Below, piece by piece: positions 1-5,583 of a DNA stretch of 9,855 nucleotides. Position 1 is the stretch's first letter; each line of letters opens with the position of its first letter. The translations under genes were made by a program, and so were the position numbers. Below the pieces are notes generated by a model that saw only the letters and a list, made by a program, of their open reading frames with translations, had not been told where the DNA came from and ran no database searches. This DNA is from UBA5359 sp028699365 [NCBI: bacterium] (lineage in GTDB: Bacteria; UBP13; UBA5359), in contig JAQVUQ010000072.1 in the NCBI GenBank assembly GCA_028699365.1, positions 1-9,855 of the forward strand, given 5' to 3'.

Positions 1-2
1 CC

Positions 3-923
3 TACGTTCTACGAGCTTCGGCGCGGCAGGCGCAGATGCATGAAGAATTGCAATTGTTGGAAGAGGCTGCTGCTGAACTCGATGCTTTAGAGCATCGCCT
101 GGTGGACGTCAAAGCCCGGCGGCATTATCATCAGGAACGTCTGGAGAAGTTGTCGGCATCAAGGACGTTCTCTTCTGATCAAGCTGAAACGAGTCTTACG
201 GCTTCTGAGGAGGGGCGCCGCTATCTGGAACTTGCCAGGCTTCATCGGGAGCATCTGCGCCTGGTAGAGCAGAAGAGAGGCGCCGTCTCCGCTCTGGCGC
301 CGGGATATGCCGGGGCTGATGGCTTTACCGGTGGAGATATCGCCCGATCGGAAGCCGAACTTGCCGCTTTGGAGCATGACCTGGCGCTGCGGGAGTGTAC
401 GGCGGAACTGGCTTCCAGGGCCAGGGAGAGACTTGTAAAGCGCATCCTGCCGGCTACCACCGCCTATATGAGGCGCATGCTGCCGCTGCTGACGGCCGAC
501 CGTTATCACGATGTGGAGATCGGCGAGGATTATCGCATTCGTGTCTGGGATCAGCGAGCCGGGGGCTGGCGCTCCAAGAATATCTTCAGCGGCGGCACCA
601 GGGACCAGCTCTCGCTGGCTCTGCGGCTGGCCTTTGCCATGGCCACTCTTCCCCAGGAGCGGGGCAGTGCTCCCTCTTTCATCTTTCTCGACGAGCCTCT
701 GGGCTCCTTCGACAAAGAGCGCACCGAAGCGCTGATCCGCCTCATCACCGCAGGCGAAGTGGCGGATACCTTCGATCAGATATTCGTCATCAGCCATAAC
801 CTGTCCCTGCCCGCAGGTTCCTTCGATTATCACCTGAAAGTAGAGGGCGGGCGACTGATTTGTCCTGGTTTCCTGATTGAAAACTCCAACTTGTTCGTAC
901 AAACGCACTTTATTGCAGGATAA
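3..923 (+). CDS. SMC/Rad50/SbcC-like ATPase, C-terminal part (5' partial)
   Basis: The reading frame is open from the left edge, with codons in phase from position 3, so the ATG at 36 is probably internal and the true start lies outside the window. What remains is a charged, Leu/Glu/Arg-rich stretch that looks like coiled coil (about 36-440), followed by the C-terminal half of an ABC-type ATPase head. The ABC signature FSGGTRDQLSLALRLAFA begins at 585, Walker B FIFLDEP at 678 has Asp at 690 and Glu at 693, and a D-loop-like GSFD follows. The H-loop ISHN has its His at 795. This order is typical of SMC, Rad50/SbcC and YhaN-type proteins that act on DNA ends or chromosome structure. The Walker A half and any nuclease partner would lie upstream and are not visible, so the subfamily is open. 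The last 25 or so residues after the conserved SFDYHLKVEGGRL are unlike the rest and may be a replaced tail. No terminator is visible after the stop. Confidence 0.85.
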   Translation, partial: YVLRASARQAQMHEELQLLEEAAAELDALEHRLVDVKARRHYHQERLEKLSASRTFSSDQAETSLTASEEGRRYLELARLHREHLRLVEQKRGAVSALAPGYAGADGFTGGDIARSEAELAALEHDLALRECTAELASRARERLVKRILPATTAYMRRMLPLLTADRYHDVEIGEDYRIRVWDQRAGGWRSKNIFSGGTRDQLSLALRLAFAMATLPQERGSAPSFIFLDEPLGSFDKERTEALIRLITAGEVADTFDQIFVISHNLSLPAGSFDYHLKVEGGRLICPGFLIENSNLFVQTHFIAG

Positions 924-941
924 CCTCTTTACACACCGAAT

Positions 942-1043
942 ATATCCATGGGGGAAGGATAAGGGAAGGCGAGGAAACAAGGATACTCGTGTGAAGTTCC
1001 CTTCCTTCTGGTCCAAAAAGAAAAAAGACCAGGGAGGAAAACA
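942..1043 (+). promoter_or_regulatory. Truncated copy of the repeated leader before porin 1
   Basis: From about 945 this stretch matches the 3' part of the leaders at 2074-2306 and 4386-4612, but nothing further upstream does. It keeps the last hairpin: GAAGG 954-958 with CCTTC 1004-1008, AGGGAA 962-967 with TTCCCT 997-1002, and CGAG 970-973 with CTCG 986-989. The closing GGACC strand is missing. The alternative pairing survives: CTGGTC 1008-1013 can pair perfectly with GACCAG 1027-1032, which runs into the SD GGGAGG (1032-1037). The left boundary looks like a deletion between the two ATG trinucleotides found in the full leaders. The promoter seen before the other three units is absent, and I find no convincing substitute in 850-945. 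Expression may depend on read-through from the ATPase gene or on an atypical promoter. Confidence 0.6.
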
Positions 1044-1952
1044 ATGAAAAGAATAGTATTGGCGATAGCCTTGGTGGCCCTGTTTGCAGTGCCTGCCATG
1101 GCTCAGAACGTGGACTTTACCTTCAACGGTGATCTGATCGGAGCATATGCCGATGATACGGAGGCGTTCCAGCTTTATTCCTTTATAGACAGGGATTATT
1201 CCAACGTATCCATGAACGCCAAAGTGGGAGACAGGCTGGTCTTTACCTACAGAGTAGGCCTGGATGAGTTTGTCAGCGGCATGTTTGGAGTCAATTCGCC
1301 GTATACCCGTGAGGCTTATGTTAGTCTGTTGAACGTAGCCCCTGCCATCAGCGAGGTCAGAGTCGGTGAGTTCACTTTCCCGTTTGCCGCTCAGCAGTGG
1401 CTGGGATATCACAGAGGGGTTTATAGTAATGCTCCTCAGTCCGCTACCGGAAACGGTGTGATGGTATCCGGCAGCTTTGCTCCTGTTAACTATAGCCTGG
1501 CTGTGACTAACGCCGCTGATTCTCTGGGCGGACGAGCCCTGGTTTTCGGCAATGATGAGAAGCCGTTATGGGCCAAGGTTTCTACCGATCTGGGTATGGC
1601 TGACGTCGGCCTTTCCTATGTAAAGCAGGATGTTTTCAGCGTTTGGGGTGTGAACGCCGCTTTTGATGCCGGCATAGTCGGCGTGACTGCTGAGTATCTC
1701 GTCTTGCAGCAGACGGGCGCTGACGACTTGACGCGTGGTTTTTTGGGTGCCAACGTTCCTGTTGCCGGTCCGCTGTCCGTATTCGGCAAGTATTATCTTG
1801 CGGATGAAGGCGTGGGTTCAATGAATGCTTTTGCTTTTGGTGCGGATTATGCTTTTAGCAGCAACGCAACGCTTCGTGTCGAGAACATGAGCGATAAGAA
1901 TGGTATCTGGGCAGGGGATGTTCTTGAGGCTCAGTTGCGTGTCAGCTTCTAA
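1044..1952 (+). CDS. Outer-membrane beta-barrel (porin-like) protein, paralogue 1
   Basis: This is a 302-residue secreted protein. The N-terminus is a textbook Sec signal peptide (Lys-Arg, hydrophobic core, then VPAMA), with signal peptidase I cleavage expected after Ala20. The mature part has alternating polar and hydrophobic segments rich in Gly, Tyr, Val and Asp, and it ends in LRVSF. A terminal Phe preceded by alternating hydrophobic residues is the usual BAM recognition signal, so I infer an outer-membrane barrel that could pass small solutes; substrate and strand number cannot be read from sequence. It shares blocks with its neighbours, including YTREAYVSLLNVAPAIS, VGEFTFPFAAQQW and GPLSVF. 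No cysteine, SLH domain or coiled coil is seen. The start is fixed by the SD GGGAGG six bases upstream. This is unit 1 of four, closest in its mature part to paralogue 2. It is not recognised as a named porin family. Confidence 0.85.
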   Translation: MKRIVLAIALVALFAVPAMAQNVDFTFNGDLIGAYADDTEAFQLYSFIDRDYSNVSMNAKVGDRLVFTYRVGLDEFVSGMFGVNSPYTREAYVSLLNVAPAISEVRVGEFTFPFAAQQWLGYHRGVYSNAPQSATGNGVMVSGSFAPVNYSLAVTNAADSLGGRALVFGNDEKPLWAKVSTDLGMADVGLSYVKQDVFSVWGVNAAFDAGIVGVTAEYLVLQQTGADDLTRGFLGANVPVAGPLSVFGKYYLADEGVGSMNAFAFGADYAFSSNATLRVENMSDKNGIWAGDVLEAQLRVSF

Positions 1953-1970
1953 GTCAAGTTACATGTTATG

Positions 1971-2010
1971 AATAAAAGAGGCATCGGCAATTGCCGATGC
2001 CTCTTTTATT
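1971..2010 (+). terminator. Bidirectional hairpin terminator after porin 1
   Basis: This is a perfect 40-bp palindrome with 20-base arms (1971-1990 and 1991-2010). It has a GC-rich core around GAGGCATCGG/CCGATGCCTC, an A-rich left edge and a T-rich right edge (CTTTTATT), so it could end transcription in either direction. It starts 18 bases after the porin 1 stop. The core is homologous to the hairpins after porins 2 and 3, with compensatory changes in the stem. Confidence 0.8.
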
Positions 2011-2044
2011 CTCTTTGTAACCCACCTATCACATCTATAAGGGC

Positions 2045-2073
2045 TTGCTATAATTGATAAAATATGCTAAAAC
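2045..2073 (+). promoter_or_regulatory. Promoter of porin 2 (two overlapping sigma70-like options)
   Basis: One reading uses the perfect extended -10 TGC-TATAAT (hexamer 2049-2054) with no good -35. The other uses TTGCTA (2045-2050) as -35, a 17-base spacer and TAAAAC (2068-2073) preceded by TGC as -10. The second arrangement is kept in all three promoter copies (here, 3293-3321 and 4357-4385), whereas TATAAT is degraded in the copy before porin 3. The window cannot decide between them. Either choice places the start at the head of the conserved leader. Confidence 0.6.
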
Positions 2074-2306
2074 GATAGTTAAGATGTTTACCGTTCGTAA
2101 TCCGTGGGGCGAGGGAAGGAGGTGAAAAATCCTTGGATGCCTTGCACGGGTGCAAGAGCGGTGAATAAGGGACCTGGCACAGGCAGGTGCAGGTCCATGA
2201 GTGAGGACCGATGGGGGAAGGATAAGGGAAGACGAGGAAACAAGGATACTCGTGTGAAGTTCCTTTCCTTCTGGTCCAAAAAGAAAAAAGACCAAGGAGG
2301 AAAACA
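2074..2306 (+). ncRNA. Structured 5' leader of porin 2 (candidate cis-regulatory RNA)
   Basis: This is a full-length leader, nearly identical to 4386-4612. Stems visible by eye are P1 AAGGA 2116-2120 with TCCTT 2130-2134; P2 CTTGCA 2141-2146 with TGCAAG 2151-2156 (loop CGGG); P3 GGACCTG 2170-2176 with CAGGTCC 2190-2196 (13-base loop); and a long P4. P4 consists of GGACC 2205-2209 with GGTCC 2273-2277, GAAGG 2217-2221 with CCTTC 2267-2271, AGGGAA 2225-2230 with TTCCTT 2260-2265 (one G-U), and CGAG 2233-2236 with CTCG 2249-2252. The 3' strand of P4 has a second partner: CCTT 2267-2270 and GGTC 2273-2276 can pair with GACCAAGG 2290-2297, which includes the first bases of the SD AAGGAGG (2294-2300). 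Folding P4 would free the SD and unfolding P4 would let it be covered; this switch is inference. I match it to no known riboswitch class with confidence. Confidence 0.55.
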
Positions 2307-3191
2307 ATGAAAAGAATAGTATTGGCGATAGTCCTGGTGGCCCTGTTTGCAGTGCCTGCCATGGCTCAGAATGTTGATGTTACCTTCAGTGGTGATATCA
2401 TTGGTGCCTATGCTGATGATACGGAGGCGTTTCAGCTCTACTCCTTTATAGACAGGGAGTATTCCAACCTGTCCGTGAACGCCAAAGTGGGGGATAATCT
2501 GGCCTTCACCTACAGAGTAGGTCTGGATGATTTCGTAGGCTTTAACAGAACACCGTATACCCGCGAGGCTTATGTCAGTCTGTTGAACGTAGCTCCGGCC
2601 ATCAGTGAAGTCAGAGTGGGCGAGTTCACCTTCCCGTTTGCTGCTCAGCAGTGGATAGGATATCATAAGGGGTTTGAAGTGATTTCTGCTACCGGAAACG
2701 GTATCATGGTATCCGGCAGCTTTGCTCCGATCAACTACAACCTGGCCGTGACCAACAGCATCGATTCGCTGGGCTTCCCGGCTTTGACCGGCTCTGGCGA
2801 AAAGCCGGTATGGGCCAAAGTATCTTCCGACCTGGGCGTAGTCAACGCCGGTCTCTCCTATGTTAAGGAGGACGATGTCAGCGTCTGGGGTCTGAATGCC
2901 GCCTTTGATGCCGGCATAGTCGGTTTGACTGCTGAGTACCTTATTGCACAGGAGACCGGCTTTGATGATGAAACGTTAGGTTTTGTGGGCGCTAACGTTC
3001 CCGTGACCGGGCCTTTGTCCGTTTTCGCCAAGTATTACCTTTTGGACGACGGAATTTCATCCAACGCCTTAGCTTTTGGCGCCGATTACGCCATCAGCGA
3101 GAACGCCAAGCTTCGTGTCGAGAAGATAAACGATGAAGACGGTATCTGGGCAGGAGACGTTCTTGAGGCTCAGTTGCGCGTCAGCTTCTAA
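2307..3191 (+). CDS. Outer-membrane beta-barrel (porin-like) protein, paralogue 2
   Basis: This 294-residue secreted protein has the same signal peptide as paralogue 1 apart from one Val for Ala, with cleavage expected after Ala20, and ends in LRVSF. It is the closest relative of paralogue 1: the first 60 mature residues and the last 40 are almost the same, while differences cluster in short polar stretches that are probably surface loops (around residues 73-80, 125-130, 152-163 and 209-215). That pattern, a conserved barrel with variable loops, fits a surface-exposed porin or adhesin; ligand and transport specificity are unknown. The start is set by AAGGAGG ending six bases before the ATG. 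It has its own promoter and full leader upstream and its own terminator downstream, so it is a separate transcription unit rather than part of a porin operon. No SLH domain or cysteine is seen. Confidence 0.87.
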   Translation: MKRIVLAIVLVALFAVPAMAQNVDVTFSGDIIGAYADDTEAFQLYSFIDREYSNLSVNAKVGDNLAFTYRVGLDDFVGFNRTPYTREAYVSLLNVAPAISEVRVGEFTFPFAAQQWIGYHKGFEVISATGNGIMVSGSFAPINYNLAVTNSIDSLGFPALTGSGEKPVWAKVSSDLGVVNAGLSYVKEDDVSVWGLNAAFDAGIVGLTAEYLIAQETGFDDETLGFVGANVPVTGPLSVFAKYYLLDDGISSNALAFGADYAISENAKLRVEKINDEDGIWAGDVLEAQLRVSF

Positions 3192-3221
3192 ATCGGATCG
3201 AGACAATTAAAGTCAGAGTAG

Positions 3222-3252
3222 GAGAGGCACCGGTATACCGCCGGTGCCTCTC
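3222..3252 (+). terminator. Hairpin terminator after porin 2
   Basis: This is a 12-bp perfect stem, GAGAGGCACCGG (3222-3233) with CCGGTGCCTCTC (3241-3252), with a 7-base loop. Only a poor T-run follows (TCTATGTG). Relative to the hairpin after porin 1, a T-A pair has become C-G with both arms changed, which shows that the stem is maintained. Strength as a stand-alone terminator is uncertain because of the weak U-tract. Confidence 0.65.
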
Positions 3253-3292
3253 TCTATGTGCTTGAGAGTTGTGGCAGCATAACTTCAAGGGC

Positions 3293-3321
3293 TTGCTGTA
3301 GTGGATAAAATATGCTAAAAC
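3293..3321 (+). promoter_or_regulatory. Promoter of porin 3, weakened -10
   Basis: This is homologous to the promoters of porins 2 and 4. The first -10 option, TATAAT in the other copies, is here TGTAGT (3297-3302). The second option is intact: TTGCTG (3293-3298), a 17-base spacer, then TGC-TAAAAC (hexamer 3316-3321). Either this unit is expressed more weakly or the second promoter is the real one. Confidence 0.5.
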
Positions 3322-3369
3322 GATAGTTAAGATGTTTACTAAAAAGAAAAAAGACCAAGGAGGAAAACA
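3322..3369 (+). promoter_or_regulatory. Remnant leader of porin 3 with the structured part deleted
   Basis: The first bases (through GATGTTTACT, ending 3340) match the start of the full leaders, and from AAAAAG onward the sequence matches their last 30 bases, including GACC and AAGGAGG before the ATG. Everything between, close to 190 bases holding P1-P4, is absent. The GACC next to the SD therefore has no GGTC partner left and the SD should be permanently open. This unit is a built-in leaderless comparison for the other three. Confidence 0.65.
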
Positions 3370-4263
3370 ATGAAGAGAATAGTATTAGCTATAGCCCTGG
3401 TGGCCCTGTTTGCAGTGCCTGCCGTGGCTCAGAACGTGAACGTTAACGTAGACGGCCTGTTGGTCGGCGCTTTCACCGATCTCAGCGGCGAAGACAGCAG
3501 CTTCAGCACCTTCTCAGTGCTCGATTGGGATTACTCCAATATTGCCCTGAGCGCCAGCGTTGGCGATAAGGTGGCCGTAACTTACAGGCTCGGCCTGGAT
3601 GATTTCGTGGCTGGAGAGACTCCGTACACTCGTGAGGCCTATGTCAGCCTGCTGAACGTAGCCCCTGCCATAAGCGCCATCAAGGTTGGTGAATTCACCT
3701 TCCCCTTCGGCGCTCAGGAGTGGTTCGGTTACTACAAGAGTGACGTCACCTATATCACTGCTACCGGCACGGGCGTTGGAATTGACGGCAGTTTTGCTCC
3801 GATAGATTACAAACTGGCCGTTATGAATCCCACCGATCTGAACGGCAACGATAGCTACGCGCAGGGTACCGATAAGCCCATCTGGGCCAAGGTTTCCACC
3901 GATCTGGGTGTGGTCAATGCCGGTGTCTCCTATGTCAAGCAGGGAGACAGCAATTCATTAGGTGTGGATGCTGCCTTTGATGCCGGCATAGTTGGTGTCA
4001 AGGCGGAGTACATCACTACCAACAACTTCTTCGGAGACGATCTGAAGCTGATCTTTGCCGGCGCTACCGTCCCGGTGTCCGGTCCGCTCTCGGTCTTCGC
4101 CAAGTACTACAATGTCAGTGGAGATATCACCGGTGACGCTCTGGCCTTTGGCGCTGATTACGCCATAACCAGCAATGCTGTGTTGCGTATAGAGCATATC
4201 AACGATGATAACGACATCTGGGCGCCTACCGGAACTGAAGCGCAATTGCGCGTCAGCTTCTAA
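3370..4263 (+). CDS. Outer-membrane beta-barrel (porin-like) protein, paralogue 3
   Basis: This 297-residue secreted protein has the shared signal peptide (here ending VPAVA, cleaved before QNVNV) and a C-terminal LRVSF. The mature part keeps the array's landmark blocks (YTREAYVSLLNVAPAIS, VGEFTFPFGAQEW, the GSFAPIDYKLAV region, AFDAGIVGVKAEY, GPLSVFAKYYNV), but the first 40 mature residues differ from paralogues 1 and 2, so it is a somewhat older duplicate. As with its neighbours, I infer an outer-membrane barrel inserted by BAM, with unknown solute or ligand. The SD AAGGAGG lies six bases before the ATG. It differs from the neighbours mainly in control: the promoter -10 is altered and the structured leader is missing. 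No SLH domain, cysteine or internal stop is seen, so it appears intact. Confidence 0.87.
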   Translation: MKRIVLAIALVALFAVPAVAQNVNVNVDGLLVGAFTDLSGEDSSFSTFSVLDWDYSNIALSASVGDKVAVTYRLGLDDFVAGETPYTREAYVSLLNVAPAISAIKVGEFTFPFGAQEWFGYYKSDVTYITATGTGVGIDGSFAPIDYKLAVMNPTDLNGNDSYAQGTDKPIWAKVSTDLGVVNAGVSYVKQGDSNSLGVDAAFDAGIVGVKAEYITTNNFFGDDLKLIFAGATVPVSGPLSVFAKYYNVSGDITGDALAFGADYAITSNAVLRIEHINDDNDIWAPTGTEAQLRVSF

Positions 4264-4284
4264 GGCAAATTAATATGTAGAGAT

Positions 4285-4318
4285 AACAGAGGCGTCGGCA
4301 ATTGTCGACGCCTCTGTT
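4285..4318 (+). terminator. Hairpin terminator after porin 3
   Basis: This is a 34-base near-perfect palindrome (arms 4285-4301 and 4302-4318, one G-T pair near the centre). It shares its core with the hairpin after porin 1 but carries an A-T to G-C change present on both arms, i.e. covariation. The T-run after it is short (GTTTATG). Confidence 0.7.
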
Positions 4319-4356
4319 TATGCCCTCAGTAGTTCATCCATCATATCGATAAGGGC

Positions 4357-4385
4357 TTGCTATAATAGATAAAATATGCTAAAAC
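4357..4385 (+). promoter_or_regulatory. Promoter of porin 4
   Basis: This shows the same two overlapping options as before porin 2: extended -10 TGC-TATAAT (4361-4366), or TTGCTA (4357-4362) with a 17-base spacer and TGC-TAAAAC (4380-4385). The sequence from GATAAAATATGC through GATGTTTAC is identical in the three promoter copies. Confidence 0.6.
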
Positions 4386-4612
4386 GATAGTTAAGATGTT
4401 TACTGTTCGTAATCCGTGGGGCGAGGAAAGGAGGTGGAAATCCTTGGATGCCTTGCACGGGTGCAAGAGCGGTGAATAGGGGACCTGGCACAGGCAGGTC
4501 CATGAGAGAAGGACCGATGGGGGAAGGATAAGGGAAGGCGAGGAAACAAGGATACTCGTTTGAAGTTCCCTTCCTTCTGGTCCGAGTAAAGAAAAGACCA
4601 AGGAGGAAAACA
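4386..4612 (+). ncRNA. Structured 5' leader of porin 4 (candidate cis-regulatory RNA)
   Basis: This is the second full copy of the leader. Stems are P1 AAGGA 4428-4432 with TCCTT 4441-4445; P2 CTTGCA 4452-4457 with TGCAAG 4462-4467; P3 GGACCTG 4481-4487 with CAGGTCC 4495-4501, whose loop is six bases shorter than in the porin 2 copy; and P4 with GGACC 4511-4515/GGTCC 4579-4583, GAAGG 4523-4527/CCTTC 4573-4577, AGGGAA 4531-4536/TTCCCT 4566-4571 and CGAG 4539-4542/CTCG 4555-4558. The alternative pairing is CCTT 4573-4576 plus GGTC 4579-4582 with GACCAAGG 4596-4603, overlapping the SD (4600-4606). The two full copies differ by two single-base indels and one 6-base indel that leave all stems intact but break any reading frame, which argues for RNA structure over a leader peptide. 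Confidence 0.55.
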
Positions 4613-5482
4613 ATGAAAAGAATAGTATTAGCGATAGCCCTGGTGGCTCTGTTTGCAGTGCCTGCCATGGCTCAGGATGTCAACGTAGACATTACCGCCA
4701 GTGGTGAGTTCTGGGGCACCTTTGTAGCACCTTCCGGTGACGAAGGCAGTTTCTTCGAAGATTTCTCACCCTTTGGACCGTCCAGCTTTTTTGAGCACCC
4801 CAACGAGTACACTTTTGCCACGGTGAACGGCAAAGTCGGGAACAACCTGGGTTTCACCTATACCTATGATGTGAGCTTCCAGGAAACAGATCAGGCCTAC
4901 GGCTCATATCTGCCGAACGCCGGTCTGGTGAACGAAGTCAGAGCCGGAAAGTTCAAACTGCCGATAGGCTTGAACGAGTATATTCTTTCCTTTGCCGATG
5001 GTGTGGCTCTGCTGGGCAAGGTAGGCGCATTCGATTACAACCTGGCCATGACCGATTCCATCGTCGATGGTATCCCCGGTGATTCCGATACCGCTGTCAA
5101 CCTGAAGCTCAATACCAATATGCGGCTGGCCAGAGTAGGTGCCACCGTTTACCATGAATCCGATAGATTGGATCTCTTTGGTGTCGATCTGGCCACCGGT
5201 ATCGGCCCGTTCGGCTTTGGCGGGGAGTATAACTTCCTCAATGTTACGGATGTTATTAACGTCAAAGAGAAGATGCTGTATGTGTATGGCGATTACGCCT
5301 ATACTCCTAAGACGACCTTCTTCGTGAAATACTACAACGTTTCGGCTGTGGGCGATACCGTTGACGGCAATAAAATCGGCGTTGCCTACACTGTCAGCGA
5401 CAATACCACCCTGCGCCTGATGTTTGGTAACGGCGAGGTAGTCGACAGAGGCTTTGAAGCCGCTCTGAAGACCACGTTCTAA
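4613..5482 (+). CDS. Outer-membrane beta-barrel (porin-like) protein, diverged paralogue 4
   Basis: This 289-residue secreted protein has a signal peptide almost base-for-base the same as in the other units (cleavage after Ala20, before QDVNV), but the mature part is strongly diverged. Distant homology is still visible in order: NGKVGNNLGFTYTYDVSF, NEVRAGKFKLPIG, GAFDYNLAMTDSI, LFGVDLATGIGPFGFGGEY and FFVKYYNVSAVGDTVDG. The last residues are ALKTTF, again a terminal Phe suited to BAM-mediated insertion. It also has a Phe/Pro-rich stretch after residue 40 (SFFEDFSPFGPSSFF) with no counterpart in the others, perhaps a surface loop or plug. The SD AAGGAGG lies six bases before the ATG. The full structured leader upstream is that of porin 2, while the terminator downstream is of a different kind. 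I read it as a barrel with distinct specificity placed under the array's shared control sequence. Confidence 0.82.
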   Translation: MKRIVLAIALVALFAVPAMAQDVNVDITASGEFWGTFVAPSGDEGSFFEDFSPFGPSSFFEHPNEYTFATVNGKVGNNLGFTYTYDVSFQETDQAYGSYLPNAGLVNEVRAGKFKLPIGLNEYILSFADGVALLGKVGAFDYNLAMTDSIVDGIPGDSDTAVNLKLNTNMRLARVGATVYHESDRLDLFGVDLATGIGPFGFGGEYNFLNVTDVINVKEKMLYVYGDYAYTPKTTFFVKYYNVSAVGDTVDGNKIGVAYTVSDNTTLRLMFGNGEVVDRGFEAALKTTF

Positions 5483-5500
5483 GCAAAAGATAACGCGTTT

Positions 5501-5531
5501 AAAAACCCCCGGGAAACCGGGGGTTTTTTTT
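5501..5531 (+). terminator. Strong intrinsic terminator after porin 4
   Basis: The stem is CCCCCGG/CCGGGGG with a GAAA tetraloop (5513-5516), flanked by A5 on the left and a run of eight T (5524-5531). This is the best terminator in the window and is unrelated in sequence to the three hairpins after porins 1-3. It separates the porin array from the DUF5693/csaB operon. Confidence 0.92.
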
Positions 5532-5543
5532 ATGTCCGCCCGA

Positions 5544-5552
5544 TGCTAAAAT
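5544..5552 (+). promoter_or_regulatory. Extended -10 promoter of the DUF5693-csaB operon
   Basis: TGC-TAAAAT (hexamer 5547-5552) sits 15 bases after the terminator T-run and resembles the other -10 elements here. At 17-base spacing the -35 would fall in the T-run, so there is no real -35. Transcription would start near 5559, which argues against the ATG at 5557 as the start codon. Confidence 0.5.
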
Positions 5553-5583
5553 CAATATGTATTACCGGATGCAGGAGTTATAT

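Noticed and set aside
159-1412. Long open frame on the minus strand (417 codons) across the ATPase gene and porin 1, with a similar antisense frame over porin 2 (2088-2666)
   Set aside because: Both are antisense to genes with clear families, signals and ribosome sites. They resemble each other only because the underlying porin DNA is duplicated, and no ribosome site or family motif supports them.
2112-2140. Resemblance to part of a cobalamin riboswitch (GGGAA, GGTG, AATCC spacing)
   Set aside because: The match is short, overlaps an SD-like AAGGAGG, and the conserved CCCGCAACTGTAA-like part and the expected kissing-loop sequence are not seen. An Infernal search would settle it; a significant RF00174 hit would overturn this rejection.
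2201-2212. GACCGATGGGGG resembling the end of a c-di-GMP-I riboswitch
   Set aside because: Only a few bases agree; the conserved first stem and the paired tetraloop-receptor region are missing upstream.
2104-2310. A 68-codon open frame with a GTG start in the porin 2 leader, ending across the porin ATG
   Set aside because: In the second full leader (4386-4612) single-base indels break this frame at once, while the stems are kept, so RNA structure explains the conservation better than a peptide. A shorter frame from the ATG at 2137 also diverges between copies after about 20 codons.
942-4612. The repeated upstream segments as an insertion sequence or CRISPR
   Set aside because: There are only four copies, always at the same place before paralogous genes, with no transposase, terminal inverted repeats, target duplications or regular spacers. 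Duplication of whole gene units explains them.
5557-5583. Earlier ATG for the DUF5693-type protein
   Set aside because: It has no ribosome site and lies at the expected transcription start; the ATG at 5584 has AGGAG at six-base spacing.
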